Origin: Azospirillum sp. OGB3 | GTDB lineage: Bacteria > Pseudomonadota > Alphaproteobacteria > Azospirillales > Azospirillaceae | Assembly (NCBI RefSeq): GCF_014192915.1 | Contig: NZ_JACHYN010000001.1 | Span: forward strand, 558,001 to 622,000 | Direction of reading: 5' to 3' | Length of the DNA stretch: 64,000 bases | In this document: piece by piece, positions 9,256 to 21,669 of the stretch | Layout: every line of letters starts with the position of its first letter | Position numbering within the stretch: the stretch's first letter is position 1 | Made by a program: the position numbers and the translations under genes | Notes under the pieces: model-generated | Told to the model about the DNA's origin: nothing | Databases searched by the model: none | Seen by the model: only the letters and a program-made list of their open reading frames with translations

Positions 9256-10194
9256 TCATAGGTTGAGAACGCGCACCGGACGGACCTCCGCCCCCTCCAC
9301 GCGTGCCAGTGCCACCGGCTTGCCGCCGAAAAGCGCAATGACGGTGCCATCCCCACCAGCATCCCCGCGCAGCGCCGTGAGGCGTTCGCGGTCCTGCCGG
9401 GTGAGGAGTGCCACCGTCTGGCCGTGCTTCAGTCGGTGCGCTTCCGCGTCCGTCAGGGCCAGCGCCGGGATGTCGTCCAGCGCGGTCTCGATCGGCAGCA
9501 GAAGTCTTTCGACCGCGGCACCTTGCTCCATCGCGGTCAGATCGTCCAGGGAAATCGCCCCGTCCAGCGTGAAAGACCCGACGCGCAGGCGTCGCAGATC
9601 GCGGATGTGCCCCACCGTCCCCAACCGTTCGGCGAGGTCGCGGGCGATGGAGCGGACGTAGGTGCCCTTGCCGCAGTCCACCTCCAGCACCGCGTGGTCG
9701 GCGTCCGGACTCTCGATCAGTTCCAGCCGGTCGATGCGCACGGTGCGCGGGGCGATGTCCACCACCTCGCCTTCGCGGGCGATGTCGTAGGCGCGCTCGC
9801 CGTTGATCTTCAGCGCGCAGTATTGCGGCGGAATCTGCTCGACCAAGCCGAGGAAGCCGGGCAGAGCGGCGCGGATCGCCTCGGCGTCGGGACGCACCGC
9901 GGAAGTCTCCACCGCCGTCCCCTCGCGGTCGTCGGTGGTGGTGCGGGCGCCCCAGGCCACGGTGAAGCGGTAGGTCTTCTCGCCGTCCATGGCGTAGGAG
10001 ACGGTCTTGGTCGCCTCGCCCAGCGCGATCGGCAGGATGCCGGTGGCGATGGGGTCCAGCGTGCCGCCGTGCCCGGCCTTCTCCGCGTTCAGGTGGCGGC
10101 GCACCTTGGACAGCGCCTGCGTCGAGGTCATCCCCGCCGGCTTGTCCAGCACGATCCAGCCGTGGATCGGCTCGCCCTTGCGCTTACGAGCCAC
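9256..10194 (-). CDS. truB: tRNA pseudouridine(55) synthase
   Basis: TruB converts U55 of the T-loop of tRNAs to pseudouridine. The 312-residue product has the GWIVLDKPAGMTS start of the fold and the catalytic-Asp motif GHGGTLDP, followed by an ATG-like GILPIALGEATK segment and a C-terminal PUA-like domain. The start is a GTG at 10194 with AGGGG upstream, overlapping the rbfA stop by 11 bp. Reading further upstream would translate the rbfA acidic tail in another frame as low-complexity Thr/Arg sequence. Confidence 0.95.
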   Translation of the reverse strand: MARKRKGEPIHGWIVLDKPAGMTSTQALSKVRRHLNAEKAGHGGTLDPIATGILPIALGEATKTVSYAMDGEKTYRFTVAWGARTTTDDREGTAVETSAVRPDAEAIRAALPGFLGLVEQIPPQYCALKINGERAYDIAREGEVVDIAPRTVRIDRLELIESPDADHAVLEVDCGKGTYVRSIARDLAERLGTVGHIRDLRRLRVGSFTLDGAISLDDLTAMEQGAAVERLLLPIETALDDIPALALTDAEAHRLKHGQTVALLTRQDRERLTALRGDAGGDGTVIALFGGKPVALARVEGAEVRPVRVLNL

Positions 10195-10762
10195 GGCGCC
10201 CCTCGTCCCCGCCGCCGTTGCCCTCATCCCCGCCGTCTTCGTCGTCCCCGTCGTCGAGATCCTCATCGTCGTCGAGGTCGTCCGCCTCGATCGCGTCCTC
10301 CTCCTCGTCCCAGCCGTCGTCCTCGTCGTCATGGTCGTCGTCGCCGTTCACGCGGTCGGCGAGCGAGCGGTAGCCGACGTCGCGGGCGACCGCCGGGCTG
10401 TGCAGGATGGCGTCGATGCGGCCGGCGTAATCGAAGGAGGTGTCGGCCTCGAAGCTCAGCGTCGGGGCGTGGCGCAGGTTGATGGCGCGGGCGATCTGGC
10501 CACGCAGGAAGGGTGCCGCGCGGCGCAGCGCCGTCAGCGTCTCGTCCATCGCGCCGCCGCCCAGCGGGGTGACGAAGGCGGTGGCGTTGCGCAGGTCCGG
10601 GCTGATCCGCACCTCGGTCACCGTGACGTTCAGGTCCGCCAGTTCGGGGTCGTGGAAGTCGCCGCGCCGGAACAGGTCGGCCAGGGCGTGGCGGATTTCC
10701 TCGCCGATGCGGAGCTGGCGCTGGGACGGCGGCTTTCCGGCCAGATCGTGTTTCTTTCTCAT
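10184..10762 (-). CDS. rbfA: 30S ribosome-binding factor A
   Basis: RbfA binds immature 30S subunits and helps 16S 5'-end maturation and cold adaptation. The 192-residue protein has the KH-like domain in residues 1-130, with the start RKKHDL, QLRIGEEIRHAL and VTVTEVRISPDLRNATAFV. It continues into an unusually long Asp/Glu-rich tail (about residues 138-190) that is probably disordered. The ATG at 10762 removes an unlikely 19-residue extension. It lies downstream of infB after a hairpin and overlaps truB. Confidence 0.93.
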   Translation of the reverse strand: MRKKHDLAGKPPSQRQLRIGEEIRHALADLFRRGDFHDPELADLNVTVTEVRISPDLRNATAFVTPLGGGAMDETLTALRRAAPFLRGQIARAINLRHAPTLSFEADTSFDYAGRIDAILHSPAVARDVGYRSLADRVNGDDDHDDEDDGWDEEEDAIEADDLDDDEDLDDGDDEDGGDEGNGGGDEGRRGS

Positions 10763-10814
10763 GCTGTCGATCCCGAATGCGGTGCGGGAGGGGTCCGCCC
10801 CTCCGCGAAAACGC

Positions 10815-10840
10815 GACAAGGGCGCATGGGCGCCCTTGTC
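10815..10840 (-). terminator. hairpin between infB and rbfA
   Basis: GACAAGGGCGC (10815-10825) and GCGCCCTTGTC (10830-10840) form a perfect 11-bp stem with a 4-base loop. On the minus strand a short TTTT follows a few bases later. It lies between the infB stop and the rbfA start, so it may partly terminate or protect the infB message. Confidence 0.6.
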
Positions 10841-10891
10841 ACTTGTAACGTCGTCTGTGACCGGTCCGTGAGCCGGGGTGCGGCGGCGGGC

Positions 10892-13624
<2,733 letters not shown>

Positions 13625-13638
13625 CGGTTCCCGAATGG

Positions 13639-14358
13639 TCAGACGTTGCTTACGTGGCCGGCCGGCGGAGAGCCGGCGACAAAGCCTTTGATACCCTTGA
13701 GACGCGCGGAGTCGCGTGCCAATCCCTTGGCCAGCTTCCCGCGCGCCACCACCGCGTGCACGGCGTTTTCCCGTCCCAGAGCCGCGGCCATCGCCGCGGC
13801 GTCGAACAGGTCCACGACCGGCATGTCCGGCGCCAGCGCTGTGATCTTGCCCCGCTGGTCGGGCGAACCGTCGCTGGCCTCGACCAGCAGATAGGGCGGC
13901 CCGGCGCGTCCGACCTGATTGGTCTTCAGCGCCTCGCGCACCTTTTCGTATCCGGCCAGAGCCTGCCCGGCCCGGCGCGCCAGCCCGAAGGCATCCAGGC
14001 ACCGCCGCTCCAGCAGCTTCTCCAGCCGCTCCGCCAGATCGGGCGGGACGCGCACCGCGCGCCGCGCCGCCTTGGCGAACATGTTCTTTGCGACAGCCTT
14101 CGTAAAGGCCGCCTTGTCCCCCGCCAGCCAGAGGCCGCGGCCCGGAAGCCGTTCCTCCAGATCGGGCACGATCTCGCCGTCGGGTGATACCACGAAACGG
14201 ATCATGCCGTCTTTCGGTTGCACGGTTCCGGTGGCGATGCAGCGGCGCAGCGGGCCCTTTTCCAGGTCCGCCGGCAACAGCGCCTCCCCTTCGGCCGCGA
14301 GGCCGTCCGGTTCACCGTCCGCCGGAGTCTGTTCGTTCCTGTCGCTCAGCCCAACCAT
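13639..14358 (-). CDS. YlxR-type RNA-binding protein with L7Ae-like domain
   Basis: The 239-residue protein joins an N-terminal YlxR (DUF448) domain, with the PLRRCIATG and LPGRGLWL signatures, to a C-terminal domain resembling ribosomal protein L7Ae/L30e with [17 protein letters not shown]. YlxR proteins bind nucleic acid and sit between nusA and infB in most bacteria. The fused form is usual in alphaproteobacteria and is often annotated as an RNA-binding protein. It lies 30 bp downstream of nusA and 14 bp upstream of infB, so it is clearly in the operon. Confidence 0.9.
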   Translation of the reverse strand: MVGLSDRNEQTPADGEPDGLAAEGEALLPADLEKGPLRRCIATGTVQPKDGMIRFVVSPDGEIVPDLEERLPGRGLWLAGDKAAFTKAVAKNMFAKAARRAVRVPPDLAERLEKLLERRCLDAFGLARRAGQALAGYEKVREALKTNQVGRAGPPYLLVEASDGSPDQRGKITALAPDMPVVDLFDAAAMAAALGRENAVHAVVARGKLAKGLARDSARLKGIKGFVAGSPPAGHVSNV

Positions 14359-14388
14359 CCGTACCGTTTGTGCGTCCTAAGTCCCGGC

Positions 14389-15924
14389 TCAGCTCTGTGC
14401 CGCCTGGTCGTCGGCCGAGGGTTGCGCCGCGGTGGGCGCGCCTTCCTCGCCATCGAACCAGTGGGCACGGGCGGCCATGATGATCTCGTTGGCCTCGTCT
14501 TCCGTCGGGGCCTCCTTGCCGAGGATGTCGCGCAGCTCGTCCGCGGCGAGATCGGCGAGGTCGTCCATCGTCTTCACGCCGTTCTCACCCAGCTTCACCA
14601 GCAGGGTGGGGCTGAAGCCGGTGATTTCCGCCACCGCGTCCTCGACGCCGAGCGCCTGGCGCTTTTCGGTCATGCGGACGTCCTGCTCATCGAGGAAGTT
14701 GAGGGCGCGCTGCTTCAGTTCCTCCGCCACATCCTCGTCGAAGCCTTCGATCTCGGCCAGCTCCTCGGTCTCGACGTAGGCGATCTCCTCCACGGAGGTG
14801 AAGCCTTCGGCGACCAGGAGATGGGCAATCACGTCGTCCACGTCCAGCGCTTCCATGAAGAGCTGCGAGCGGGTGCGGAATTCGTCCGAGCGGCGCTCCG
14901 ACTCCTCCTGCTCGGTCAGGATGTCGATGTCCCAGCCGGTGAGCTGGGTGGCCAGCCGCACGTTCTGGCCGCGACGGCCGATGGCCAGCGACAGCTGGTC
15001 GTCGGGCACCACCACCTCGATGCGGCTGTTGTCCTCGTCCATCACGACCTTGGCGACCTCGGCCGGGGCCAGGGCGTTGACGATGAAGGTCGCCGGCTCC
15101 TGGTTCCACTGGATGATGTCGATCTTCTCGCCCTGCAGCTCGCCGACGACCGCCTGGACGCGGCTGCCGCGCATGCCGACGCAGGCGCCGACCGGGTCGA
15201 TGGAGCTGTCGTTGCTGATCACCGCGATCTTGGCGCGCGAGCCCGGGTCGCGGGCGACCGCCTTGATCTCGATGATGCCGTCGTAGATCTCCGGCACTTC
15301 CTGGGCGAACAGCTTCGCCATGAACATCGGGTGGGTGCGCGACAGGAAGATCTGCGGGCCGCGCGCTTCCTCGCGCACGTCGTAGATGTAGGCGCGCACG
15401 CGGTCGCCGTTCTTGAAATGCTCGCGCGGCAGCAGCTCGTCGCGGCGCAGGATCGCTTCGGCGCGGCCCAGGTCGACGGTGACGTTGCCGTATTCGACGC
15501 GCTTGACCAGACCGTTGACGATCTCGCCGGTGCGGTCCTTGTATTCGTTGAACTGGCGCTTGCGCTCCGCGTCGCGGACCTTCTGGACGATGACCTGCTT
15601 GGCCGTCTGTGCGGCGATGCGGCCGAAGTCGATGGGCGGCAGCGGATCGACCAGGAAGTCGCCGACCTGGGCGCCGGGCTTGCGGCGCTGGGCGTAGGCG
15701 AGGGTCACCTGGGTCGCCTCGTTCTCCACCGCCTCGACCACCTCCAGGTGGCGGGTCAGGTGGATGTCGCCCGTCTTGCGGTCGATGCGGGCGCGGATGT
15801 CGTGCTCGTGGCCGTACTTGGAGCGCCCGGCCTTCTGAATCGCCTGCTCCATCGCCTCCAGGACCTCGTCCCGGTCGATGTTCTTTTCGCGGGCAACCGC
15901 GTCAGCGACTTGCAGCAGTTCCAT
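14389..15924 (-). CDS. nusA: transcription termination/antitermination factor NusA
   Basis: NusA binds RNA polymerase and nascent RNA and tunes pausing, termination and antitermination. The 511-residue protein has the N-terminal polymerase-binding domain, an S1 domain ([20 protein letters not shown]), KH1 with [16 protein letters not shown]2 with [13 protein letters not shown], and two helix-hairpin-helix repeats in the C-terminal 150 residues. It is 54 bp downstream of rimP and probably co-transcribed from the rimP promoter. NusA controls its own operon in E. coli through leader terminators, which fits the terminator seen before rimP here. Confidence 0.97.
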   Translation of the reverse strand: MELLQVADAVAREKNIDRDEVLEAMEQAIQKAGRSKYGHEHDIRARIDRKTGDIHLTRHLEVVEAVENEATQVTLAYAQRRKPGAQVGDFLVDPLPPIDFGRIAAQTAKQVIVQKVRDAERKRQFNEYKDRTGEIVNGLVKRVEYGNVTVDLGRAEAILRRDELLPREHFKNGDRVRAYIYDVREEARGPQIFLSRTHPMFMAKLFAQEVPEIYDGIIEIKAVARDPGSRAKIAVISNDSSIDPVGACVGMRGSRVQAVVGELQGEKIDIIQWNQEPATFIVNALAPAEVAKVVMDEDNSRIEVVVPDDQLSLAIGRRGQNVRLATQLTGWDIDILTEQEESERRSDEFRTRSQLFMEALDVDDVIAHLLVAEGFTSVEEIAYVETEELAEIEGFDEDVAEELKQRALNFLDEQDVRMTEKRQALGVEDAVAEITGFSPTLLVKLGENGVKTMDDLADLAADELRDILGKEAPTEDEANEIIMAARAHWFDGEEGAPTAAQPSADDQAAQS

Positions 15925-15978
15925 CCGTCACACTTCCTGGACTGGCGTTTGTTCTTCGAGTGAAGCCCGGAGCGGCCG

Positions 15979-16464
15979 TCAACCCTGGCCCTGGCTGGCG
16001 CGGATCAGTTCATCCGTCAAGACCAGCTTGGCGCGCAGGATGTTGTCGAACTCCAGCCGGGCGGCTCCCTGTTCCGATTCGATGCACACGAGGCCGTCTT
16101 CGACGCCCTTCAGCATGCCCTTGAAGCGCTTGCGGCCATCGACGGCGAGCCGGGTCTCCAGCTTGGCCTCGAAACCGGCGAAACGCTCGAAATCCTTCAG
16201 ACGGGTCAGCGGCCGGTCGATGCCGGGCGAGCTGACCTCCAGCGTGTAGGCGCTCTTGATCGGATCTTCAACGTCGAGCACCGCGGAGATCGCGCGGCTG
16301 ATGTCGGCGCAGTCTTCGACCGTCATGGGCGCGCCGTCGGCGCGTTCCGCCATGACCTGCAGAACCATGCGCTGCCCACCGGTCAACTGCACACGCACGA
16401 GTTCGTAGCCCATGGCTTCGACCGACGGCGTGATGATCTGCTCGATACGACCGGTTGCTTCCAT
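15979..16464 (-). CDS. rimP: ribosome maturation factor RimP
   Basis: RimP is a 30S assembly factor needed for maturation of the S12 region. The 161-residue protein has the family's [20 protein letters not shown] start, the [17 protein letters not shown] segment, and the [11 protein letters not shown] motif. The ATG at 16464 follows an AGGTGG ribosome site. It is the first gene of the operon that runs to pnp. Confidence 0.95.
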   Translation of the reverse strand: MEATGRIEQIITPSVEAMGYELVRVQLTGGQRMVLQVMAERADGAPMTVEDCADISRAISAVLDVEDPIKSAYTLEVSSPGIDRPLTRLKDFERFAGFEAKLETRLAVDGRKRFKGMLKGVEDGLVCIESEQGAARLEFDNILRAKLVLTDELIRASQGQG

Positions 16465-16537
16465 TCCACCTGACCCGCCCCCGCGGTCTCCCCTGGCACA
16501 GCGCCCTGGGACCAACACGGGGATTCCATACGCTGAT

Positions 16538-16563
16538 AAAAAAATAAGTGGGCCAAGGCCCAC
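16538..16563 (-). terminator. intrinsic terminator in the rimP leader
   Basis: GTGGGC (16548-16553) pairs with GCCCAC (16558-16563). On the minus strand the stem is followed by TTATTTTTTTA (seven A residues at 16538-16544 on the plus strand). It lies about 80 bases after the predicted transcription start and 74 bases before rimP, so it could attenuate the rimP-nusA-infB operon. It could also stop read-through from upstream. Confidence 0.65.
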
Positions 16564-16579
16564 CCGCAAAGCGTCCCGC

Positions 16580-16599
16580 CGGCCCGGTTTCCCGAGCCG
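16580..16599 (-). other. GAAA-tetraloop hairpin in the rimP leader
   Basis: On the minus strand CGGCTCGG (16599-16592) and CCGGGCCG (16587-16580) pair with one G-U wobble around a GAAA loop. It directly precedes the leader terminator. The two may form a structured leader RNA. Confidence 0.5.
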
Positions 16600-16624
16600 C
16601 CGATCCGTATGGGTTCATGCGGTG

Positions 16625-16652
16625 AATATAGACATTCCGGAGCAGGCCGCAA
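16625..16652 (-). promoter_or_regulatory. candidate sigma-70 promoter of the rimP operon
   Basis: On the minus strand TTGCGG (16652-16647) and TATATT (16630-16625) are separated by 16 bp. Transcription would start near 16618, leaving a leader of about 150 bases before rimP. Confidence 0.5.
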
Positions 16653-16768
16653 GCGCTTTTCCGCAAGGTCCTATGCCCGGCGCTTGGTAAGCGGGTCCGG
16701 CACGGGTAACGTCAAGCCCCCGGCGGCCGTCGCACCGCGCGGAAAACGCTTCCAAGACGGAGTTCACC

Positions 16769-17083
16769 GTGATCCTCGAAACGGCCCTGCTGACCGTCAG
16801 AGCCGGCCAGGGCCCGGCCTTCGAACGGGCGATGGCCGAGGCGCTGCCCCTGATCGCCGCGACTCCGGGTTTCCTCGGGCTGGAGGTGCGGCCCTGCCTG
16901 GAGGCGCCGGACCGCTACCTTCTGCTCGTCCGCTGGGAGCGGCTGGAGGATCACACCGAAGGCTTCCGGGACTCCGACCGCTACGACCGCTGGAAGGCCC
17001 TGCTCCACCACTTCTACGACCCGTTCCCGGTGGTGGAGCATTATGGAGAGCCGGTGGTGTCTACCCCCGCGCCTTGCGGATGA
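16769..17083 (+). CDS. antibiotic biosynthesis monooxygenase (ABM) domain protein
   Basis: The 104-residue protein matches the dimeric alpha+beta-barrel ABM fold: FERAMAEALPLIAATPGFLGLEV, then RYLLLVRWERLEDHTEGFRDSDRY and a final PFPVVEHY. ABM proteins include quinol monooxygenases and haem-degrading enzymes, and many have no known substrate. The start is a GTG at 16769. The 3' end overlaps the convergent trmB by 23 bp. It is divergent from rimP across the leader region. The specific reaction cannot be told. Confidence 0.8.
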   Translation: MILETALLTVRAGQGPAFERAMAEALPLIAATPGFLGLEVRPCLEAPDRYLLLVRWERLEDHTEGFRDSDRYDRWKALLHHFYDPFPVVEHYGEPVVSTPAPCG

Positions 17084-17771
17084 AGCGCAGGAAGACCGGC
17101 TTGCGCCCGGCCTCGATGGCCTTTTCCTCGTAGCGGGTGGGCGGCCAGTCCGCGATGCGGTGGCGCCAGTCGGACGGGCCGCGGGCGGTCCATTCGAAAT
17201 CGGGGTGCCGCACCGTGTGCTCCAGCATCCAGCGCACCAGCCCCATGTCGTCGCTGGCCAGACGCAGTTCCGCTCCATCCTTCAGCACGCGCGCGAGGCG
17301 CGGCAGGTTGTCCGGACCGATGAAGCGGCGTTCCCAATGGCGCTTCTTCGGCCAGGGATCGGCAAACAGCACGAAGGCGCGCCCGATGGAGGCGTCCGGC
17401 AGGGCGTCGAGCAGCGGGCGGGCGTCGTCCGGAAGGACGCGGACATTGTCCTGCACGCCTTCGTCATCCACCAGCTTGAGCAGGCCGGCCACGCCGTTGA
17501 TGAAGGGCTCCGCCCCGATCACCCCGACGTCGCGGTTGTTCGCCGCCTGCCACGCCATGTGGTGGCCGCTGCCGAAGCCGACCTCCAGCCAGACGTCACG
17601 CATGGGTTTGGAAAACAGGGCGTGGGGGTCGATCCGGTCGCCCGGCTGCGGCACCGGGATTTCCAGCGACGGCAGGAGCCCGTCGAGCAGTTCGGTCTTG
17701 CGCTTGCGGAGCGGACGCCCCTTGCGCCGCCCGTAGAGCCTCTTGGACGAGTCCAGGAAGGAGTCGGTCAT
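17061..17771 (-). CDS. trmB: tRNA (guanine-N7)-methyltransferase
   Basis: TrmB makes m7G46 in the variable loop of tRNAs using SAM. The 236-residue protein has the SAM-binding VWLEVGFGSGHH, the IGAEPFINGVAGLL segment, and the family's FADPWPKKRHWERRF motif. It lies 88 bp downstream of metK, which makes its cofactor, but a strong terminator hairpin separates them. Confidence 0.95.
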   Translation of the reverse strand: MTDSFLDSSKRLYGRRKGRPLRKRKTELLDGLLPSLEIPVPQPGDRIDPHALFSKPMRDVWLEVGFGSGHHMAWQAANNRDVGVIGAEPFINGVAGLLKLVDDEGVQDNVRVLPDDARPLLDALPDASIGRAFVLFADPWPKKRHWERRFIGPDNLPRLARVLKDGAELRLASDDMGLVRWMLEHTVRHPDFEWTARGPSDWRHRIADWPPTRYEEKAIEAGRKPVFLRFIRKARG

Positions 17772-17797
17772 CGTGACAACAGGGTCCCAAAACGAAC

Positions 17798-17819
17798 GCA
17801 GGGGCCGTGTGGCCCCTGC
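17798..17819 (-). terminator. metK terminator
   Basis: GCAGGGGCC (17798-17806) and GGCCCCTGC (17811-17819) form a perfect 9-bp stem with a GTGT loop. On the minus strand a TTTT run follows shortly. It lies between metK and trmB. Confidence 0.65.
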
Positions 17820-17859
17820 ATCCCGGACGAACGGGTCCGGTCTTGGAAGAAGCCGCTTC

Positions 17860-19029
<1,170 letters not shown>

Positions 19030-19187
19030 GACGAACCTCGGCAATGGACGGGGGCTATTGTACAGAATTATCGGGGAAGACCAGCGCAGCACCCACGGAA
19101 AGCCGGTCATTTTCCGTATGTGACAAGGTTTGCGTTCCAGGTCAAGCGATCTCCCCGCGGTTGGGGGAGGGCAATGGAAATTCGCCT

Positions 19188-19226
19188 AAAAAACATCGGG
19201 GAACGGGCCGGTGGGCCGCGTTCCCC
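19188..19226 (-). terminator. terminator of the HTH regulator gene
   Basis: GGGGAACG (19198-19205) and CGTTCCCC (19219-19226) pair, with an inner GGCC/GGCC pairing. On the minus strand a run of six T (19193-19188) follows. It lies 57 bp after the regulator's stop and before metK. Confidence 0.75.
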
Positions 19227-19282
19227 AATCCTTCTGCCGTCCGGATTGCTTCCGGTTGCTCGGCACGGGTCTCTGAACTGTA

Positions 19283-19771
19283 TTACTCGGCCGCTTCGAC
19301 CATGCCGGAGTTGGCAACGGCCTTGGTCAGCTCGAACAGGCGCTTGCGCACCGACGGGTCGTTGATGCGGTAGTAGGCGCGCACCAGTTCCAGCGTCTCG
19401 CGCTTGGCCATCGGGTCCGGCTCGTAGCCGCCCGAACGCTCCTCGAAAGCGGCGCCGCCACCCTCGTCGTCGTCAACCGGGGCCGCGGCGGCCTCCGCCG
19501 GCATGTCGTCGAAGAAGAAGGACACCGGCACGTCCAGGACGCGGCTGAGGTCGAACAGGCGGGACGCGCCGATGCGGTTGGCGCCGCGCTCGTACTTCTG
19601 CACCTGCTGGAAGGTCAGGCCGATGGCCTCGCCCAGCTTTTCCTGGCTCATTCCGAGAAGGGTCCGGCGCAACCGGACGCGGGAACCGACGTGAACGTCG
19701 ATCGGGTTCGGCTTTCCCGTCTTGGGACGGCCGGCAGTGGCCCGGCGGCCCCGCGCTGGCGTTGCTTGCAT
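19283..19771 (-). CDS. XRE-family helix-turn-helix regulator
   Basis: The 162-residue protein has a Cro/C1-type HTH (about residues 25-85) with [20 protein letters not shown] and [22 protein letters not shown] Glu/Asp/Ala-rich linker and a C-terminal helical segment ([20 protein letters not shown]) follow. This form, lying just upstream of metK, is widespread in alphaproteobacteria. Its targets are unknown here. It is terminated separately from metK. Confidence 0.88.
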   Translation of the reverse strand: MQATPARGRRATAGRPKTGKPNPIDVHVGSRVRLRRTLLGMSQEKLGEAIGLTFQQVQKYERGANRIGASRLFDLSRVLDVPVSFFFDDMPAEAAAAPVDDDEGGGAAFEERSGGYEPDPMAKRETLELVRAYYRINDPSVRKRLFELTKAVANSGMVEAAE

Positions 19772-19884
19772 TGCTCTAATTCCCTGAAACAGTTGTGCAA
19801 CCTTGATACGACATATCCATGTATGCAGTCAAGGGCGCCCGAGCGCTCCCGATGCGCGTGATTGAAAAAAGAGTCTCGGTTGCG

Positions 19885-21459
19885 CTAACCGCGATGTCGT
19901 GCGCGCAGGCCCACCGCGAAACAGGTCAAAAGAAGCAACCCAAACGCGCCATCGCCCACACGTCCGTAGAGAGTGGGGGTGGGCAGCGCTTCCGGCAAGG
20001 CCGCATCGACCACTCCACGGTGACCAAGCGGAAGCATGGCCGTGATGCGGCCGTGGGAATCCACCAAGCCGGAGATGCCGGTGTTGGCGACGCGGACCAG
20101 CGGCATCCCCTCCTCCACCGCGCGGGTCCGGGCGATGGCGAAGTGCTGATGCGGGCCGGCGGTGTTGCCGTACCAGGCGTCGTTGGTCAGGTTCAGCATC
20201 CAGCGCGGCCGCCCGGCGCCCTCCTCCACCGCAGGCAGCACGGCGCCGGGGAAGATCACCTCGTAGCAGATCAGCGGGCTGACCGGCGGCAAGCCCTTGA
20301 GATCGAGCGACACCGGCCCCGGCCCGGCGGAGAACTCCGCCCCGTTGCCGGCGATCGCCCCGACCGGCAGCCAGCGGCGCAGCGGCATGTATTCGCCGAA
20401 AGGCACGAGGTGGAACTTGTCGAAGCGCCCCGTCACCGCGCCGCTGCCGTCCACCGCCGCCAAGCTGTTGTAATAGAGCGGCTCGCCCTCCGGCCCAGGC
20501 TCCATCCGGGGCACCCCGGTGACGAGCAGCCCGCCGGGCGGCGTGACCGACCCCAGCGCCTGGCGCAGGCGGGCGTCCTGGTTGAGGAACAGAGGCACCG
20601 CGGTTTCGGCCCAGATCACATGGGTGATCGGCTCACTGGATGGAGCGGCGGAGAGTTCCATCTGCTGCTGGACGTTGCGCACCCGCTCGCCCGCCGCCCA
20701 TTTCAGCCGTTGGTCGATGGCCGGCTGGACGAGCCGCAGCCGCACGTCGGGCACCGTCGCGTCCGACGCCCCGGCCAGCCGCAGCCCGCCCCAGGCGCCC
20801 AGCGCCGCGAACAGCGCCAGCCCGGCGGCCAGCGCCCCCCAGGCGCGGCGTCGCGGCACCGCCGCGTCGGCCAAGCCCGCCGGCAGCGACGCCACCAGCA
20901 CGGTCAACAGGCTGAGGCCATAGATGCCGATCAGCGAGACGCCTTGCAGAACCGGCAGAAAGCCCGTCCAGCCATAACCGACGAGGTTCCACGGGAAGCC
21001 GGTGAAGACATGGCCGCGCAGCCATTCGAACAGCGCCCAGGAGGCGGCGAACAGCAACATCCGCCCCAGCCCCCTTCCCTTCAGCGTCCAGGCCAGCAGC
21101 GTGGCAAAGCCGGTGAACATCGCCAGCAGGATCGGCAACCCCGCCGCCGACAGCGGCAGCGCCCACCAGAACCGTTCGATGTCGGTGAACAGCGCCGCGC
21201 TGATCCAGTAGAGGCCGAGCAGATGATGGCCGAAGCCGAAGAACCAGCCCACCGCGAAGGCCTGCCGCCTGGTCCGCGCCCCGTCGAGCAGCCAGAGCAG
21301 CCCCGGAAAGGCGATCAGCAGAAGCGGCACCGCGTCGGCCGGCGGCAAGGCCAGCGTCGCCAGCCCGCCGAACCCCGCCGCCGCCAGCAGCCGGCGCCAG
21401 CCGGTCAGCCCGGCCAGACCCGCGGACAGACGGCCCAGCCGGGCCGGGGTGGTCGTCAT
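19885..21459 (-). CDS. lnt: apolipoprotein N-acyltransferase
   Basis: Lnt adds the third acyl chain to the N-terminal cysteine of lipoproteins in the inner membrane. The 524-residue protein has six to seven N-terminal membrane helices, then a nitrilase-like periplasmic domain with the triad: Glu in IWAETAVP, Lys in GRFDKFHLVPFGEY, Cys in SPLICYEVIFP. The ATG at 21459 is used; a TTG at 21474 with GGAG upstream is an alternative that adds five residues. It follows corC on the same strand after a 195-bp gap with a long inverted repeat. Confidence 0.95.
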   Translation of the reverse strand: MTTTPARLGRLSAGLAGLTGWRRLLAAAGFGGLATLALPPADAVPLLLIAFPGLLWLLDGARTRRQAFAVGWFFGFGHHLLGLYWISAALFTDIERFWWALPLSAAGLPILLAMFTGFATLLAWTLKGRGLGRMLLFAASWALFEWLRGHVFTGFPWNLVGYGWTGFLPVLQGVSLIGIYGLSLLTVLVASLPAGLADAAVPRRRAWGALAAGLALFAALGAWGGLRLAGASDATVPDVRLRLVQPAIDQRLKWAAGERVRNVQQQMELSAAPSSEPITHVIWAETAVPLFLNQDARLRQALGSVTPPGGLLVTGVPRMEPGPEGEPLYYNSLAAVDGSGAVTGRFDKFHLVPFGEYMPLRRWLPVGAIAGNGAEFSAGPGPVSLDLKGLPPVSPLICYEVIFPGAVLPAVEEGAGRPRWMLNLTNDAWYGNTAGPHQHFAIARTRAVEEGMPLVRVANTGISGLVDSHGRITAMLPLGHRGVVDAALPEALPTPTLYGRVGDGAFGLLLLTCFAVGLRARHRG

Positions 21460-21535
21460 GTCGGTGACTGTCAAGCGGTGGCACTCCGGATGCGGATGGG
21501 CTGGTGAGGCGATTGTGCCGGGCTGGAAACGACGT

Positions 21536-21655
21536 CACCACGAAGGCGCGAAGACACGAAGAGGGGCACAGAGAAGCTCCCGCTTTCCCGGTGAGTCCGG
21601 GGACGCGGTAGAGCCTCTTTGTGCCGTCTTTGTGTCCTTCGTGCCTTCGTGGTGA
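21536..21655. repeat. long imperfect inverted repeat after corC
   Basis: Arms of about 40 bp (21536-21573 and 21615-21655) are largely complementary, the left beginning CACCACGAAGGCGCGAAG and the right ending CCTTCGTGCCTTCGTGGTGA. The loop is about 40 bp. The sequence type, made of CGAAGG and CACAAAG words, looks like a dispersed intergenic palindrome rather than a simple terminator. Confidence 0.65.
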
Positions 21656-21669
21656 GAAACCCTGTGGGC

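Larger units (their letters stand above)
16465..16768 (-). promoter_or_regulatory. rimP operon leader region without a gene
   Basis: This 304-bp stretch has no supported protein gene. Reading on the minus strand it contains the candidate promoter at 16625-16652, a GAAA-tetraloop hairpin at 16580-16599 and an intrinsic terminator at 16538-16563, then about 75 bp to the rimP start. The far end abuts the divergent GTG-start gene at 16769. Confidence 0.55.

Noticed and set aside
16268..16618. A possible leaderless reading frame starting at ATG 16618, at the predicted rimP transcription start
   Set aside because: It runs through the terminator and into rimP in another frame, and its product has no recognisable features.
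19030..19282. A SAM-responsive riboswitch before metK
   Set aside because: I looked for the known SAM riboswitch layouts and saw only a short ACGGAAA/TTTCCGT stem (19095-19117) and the upstream gene's terminator.
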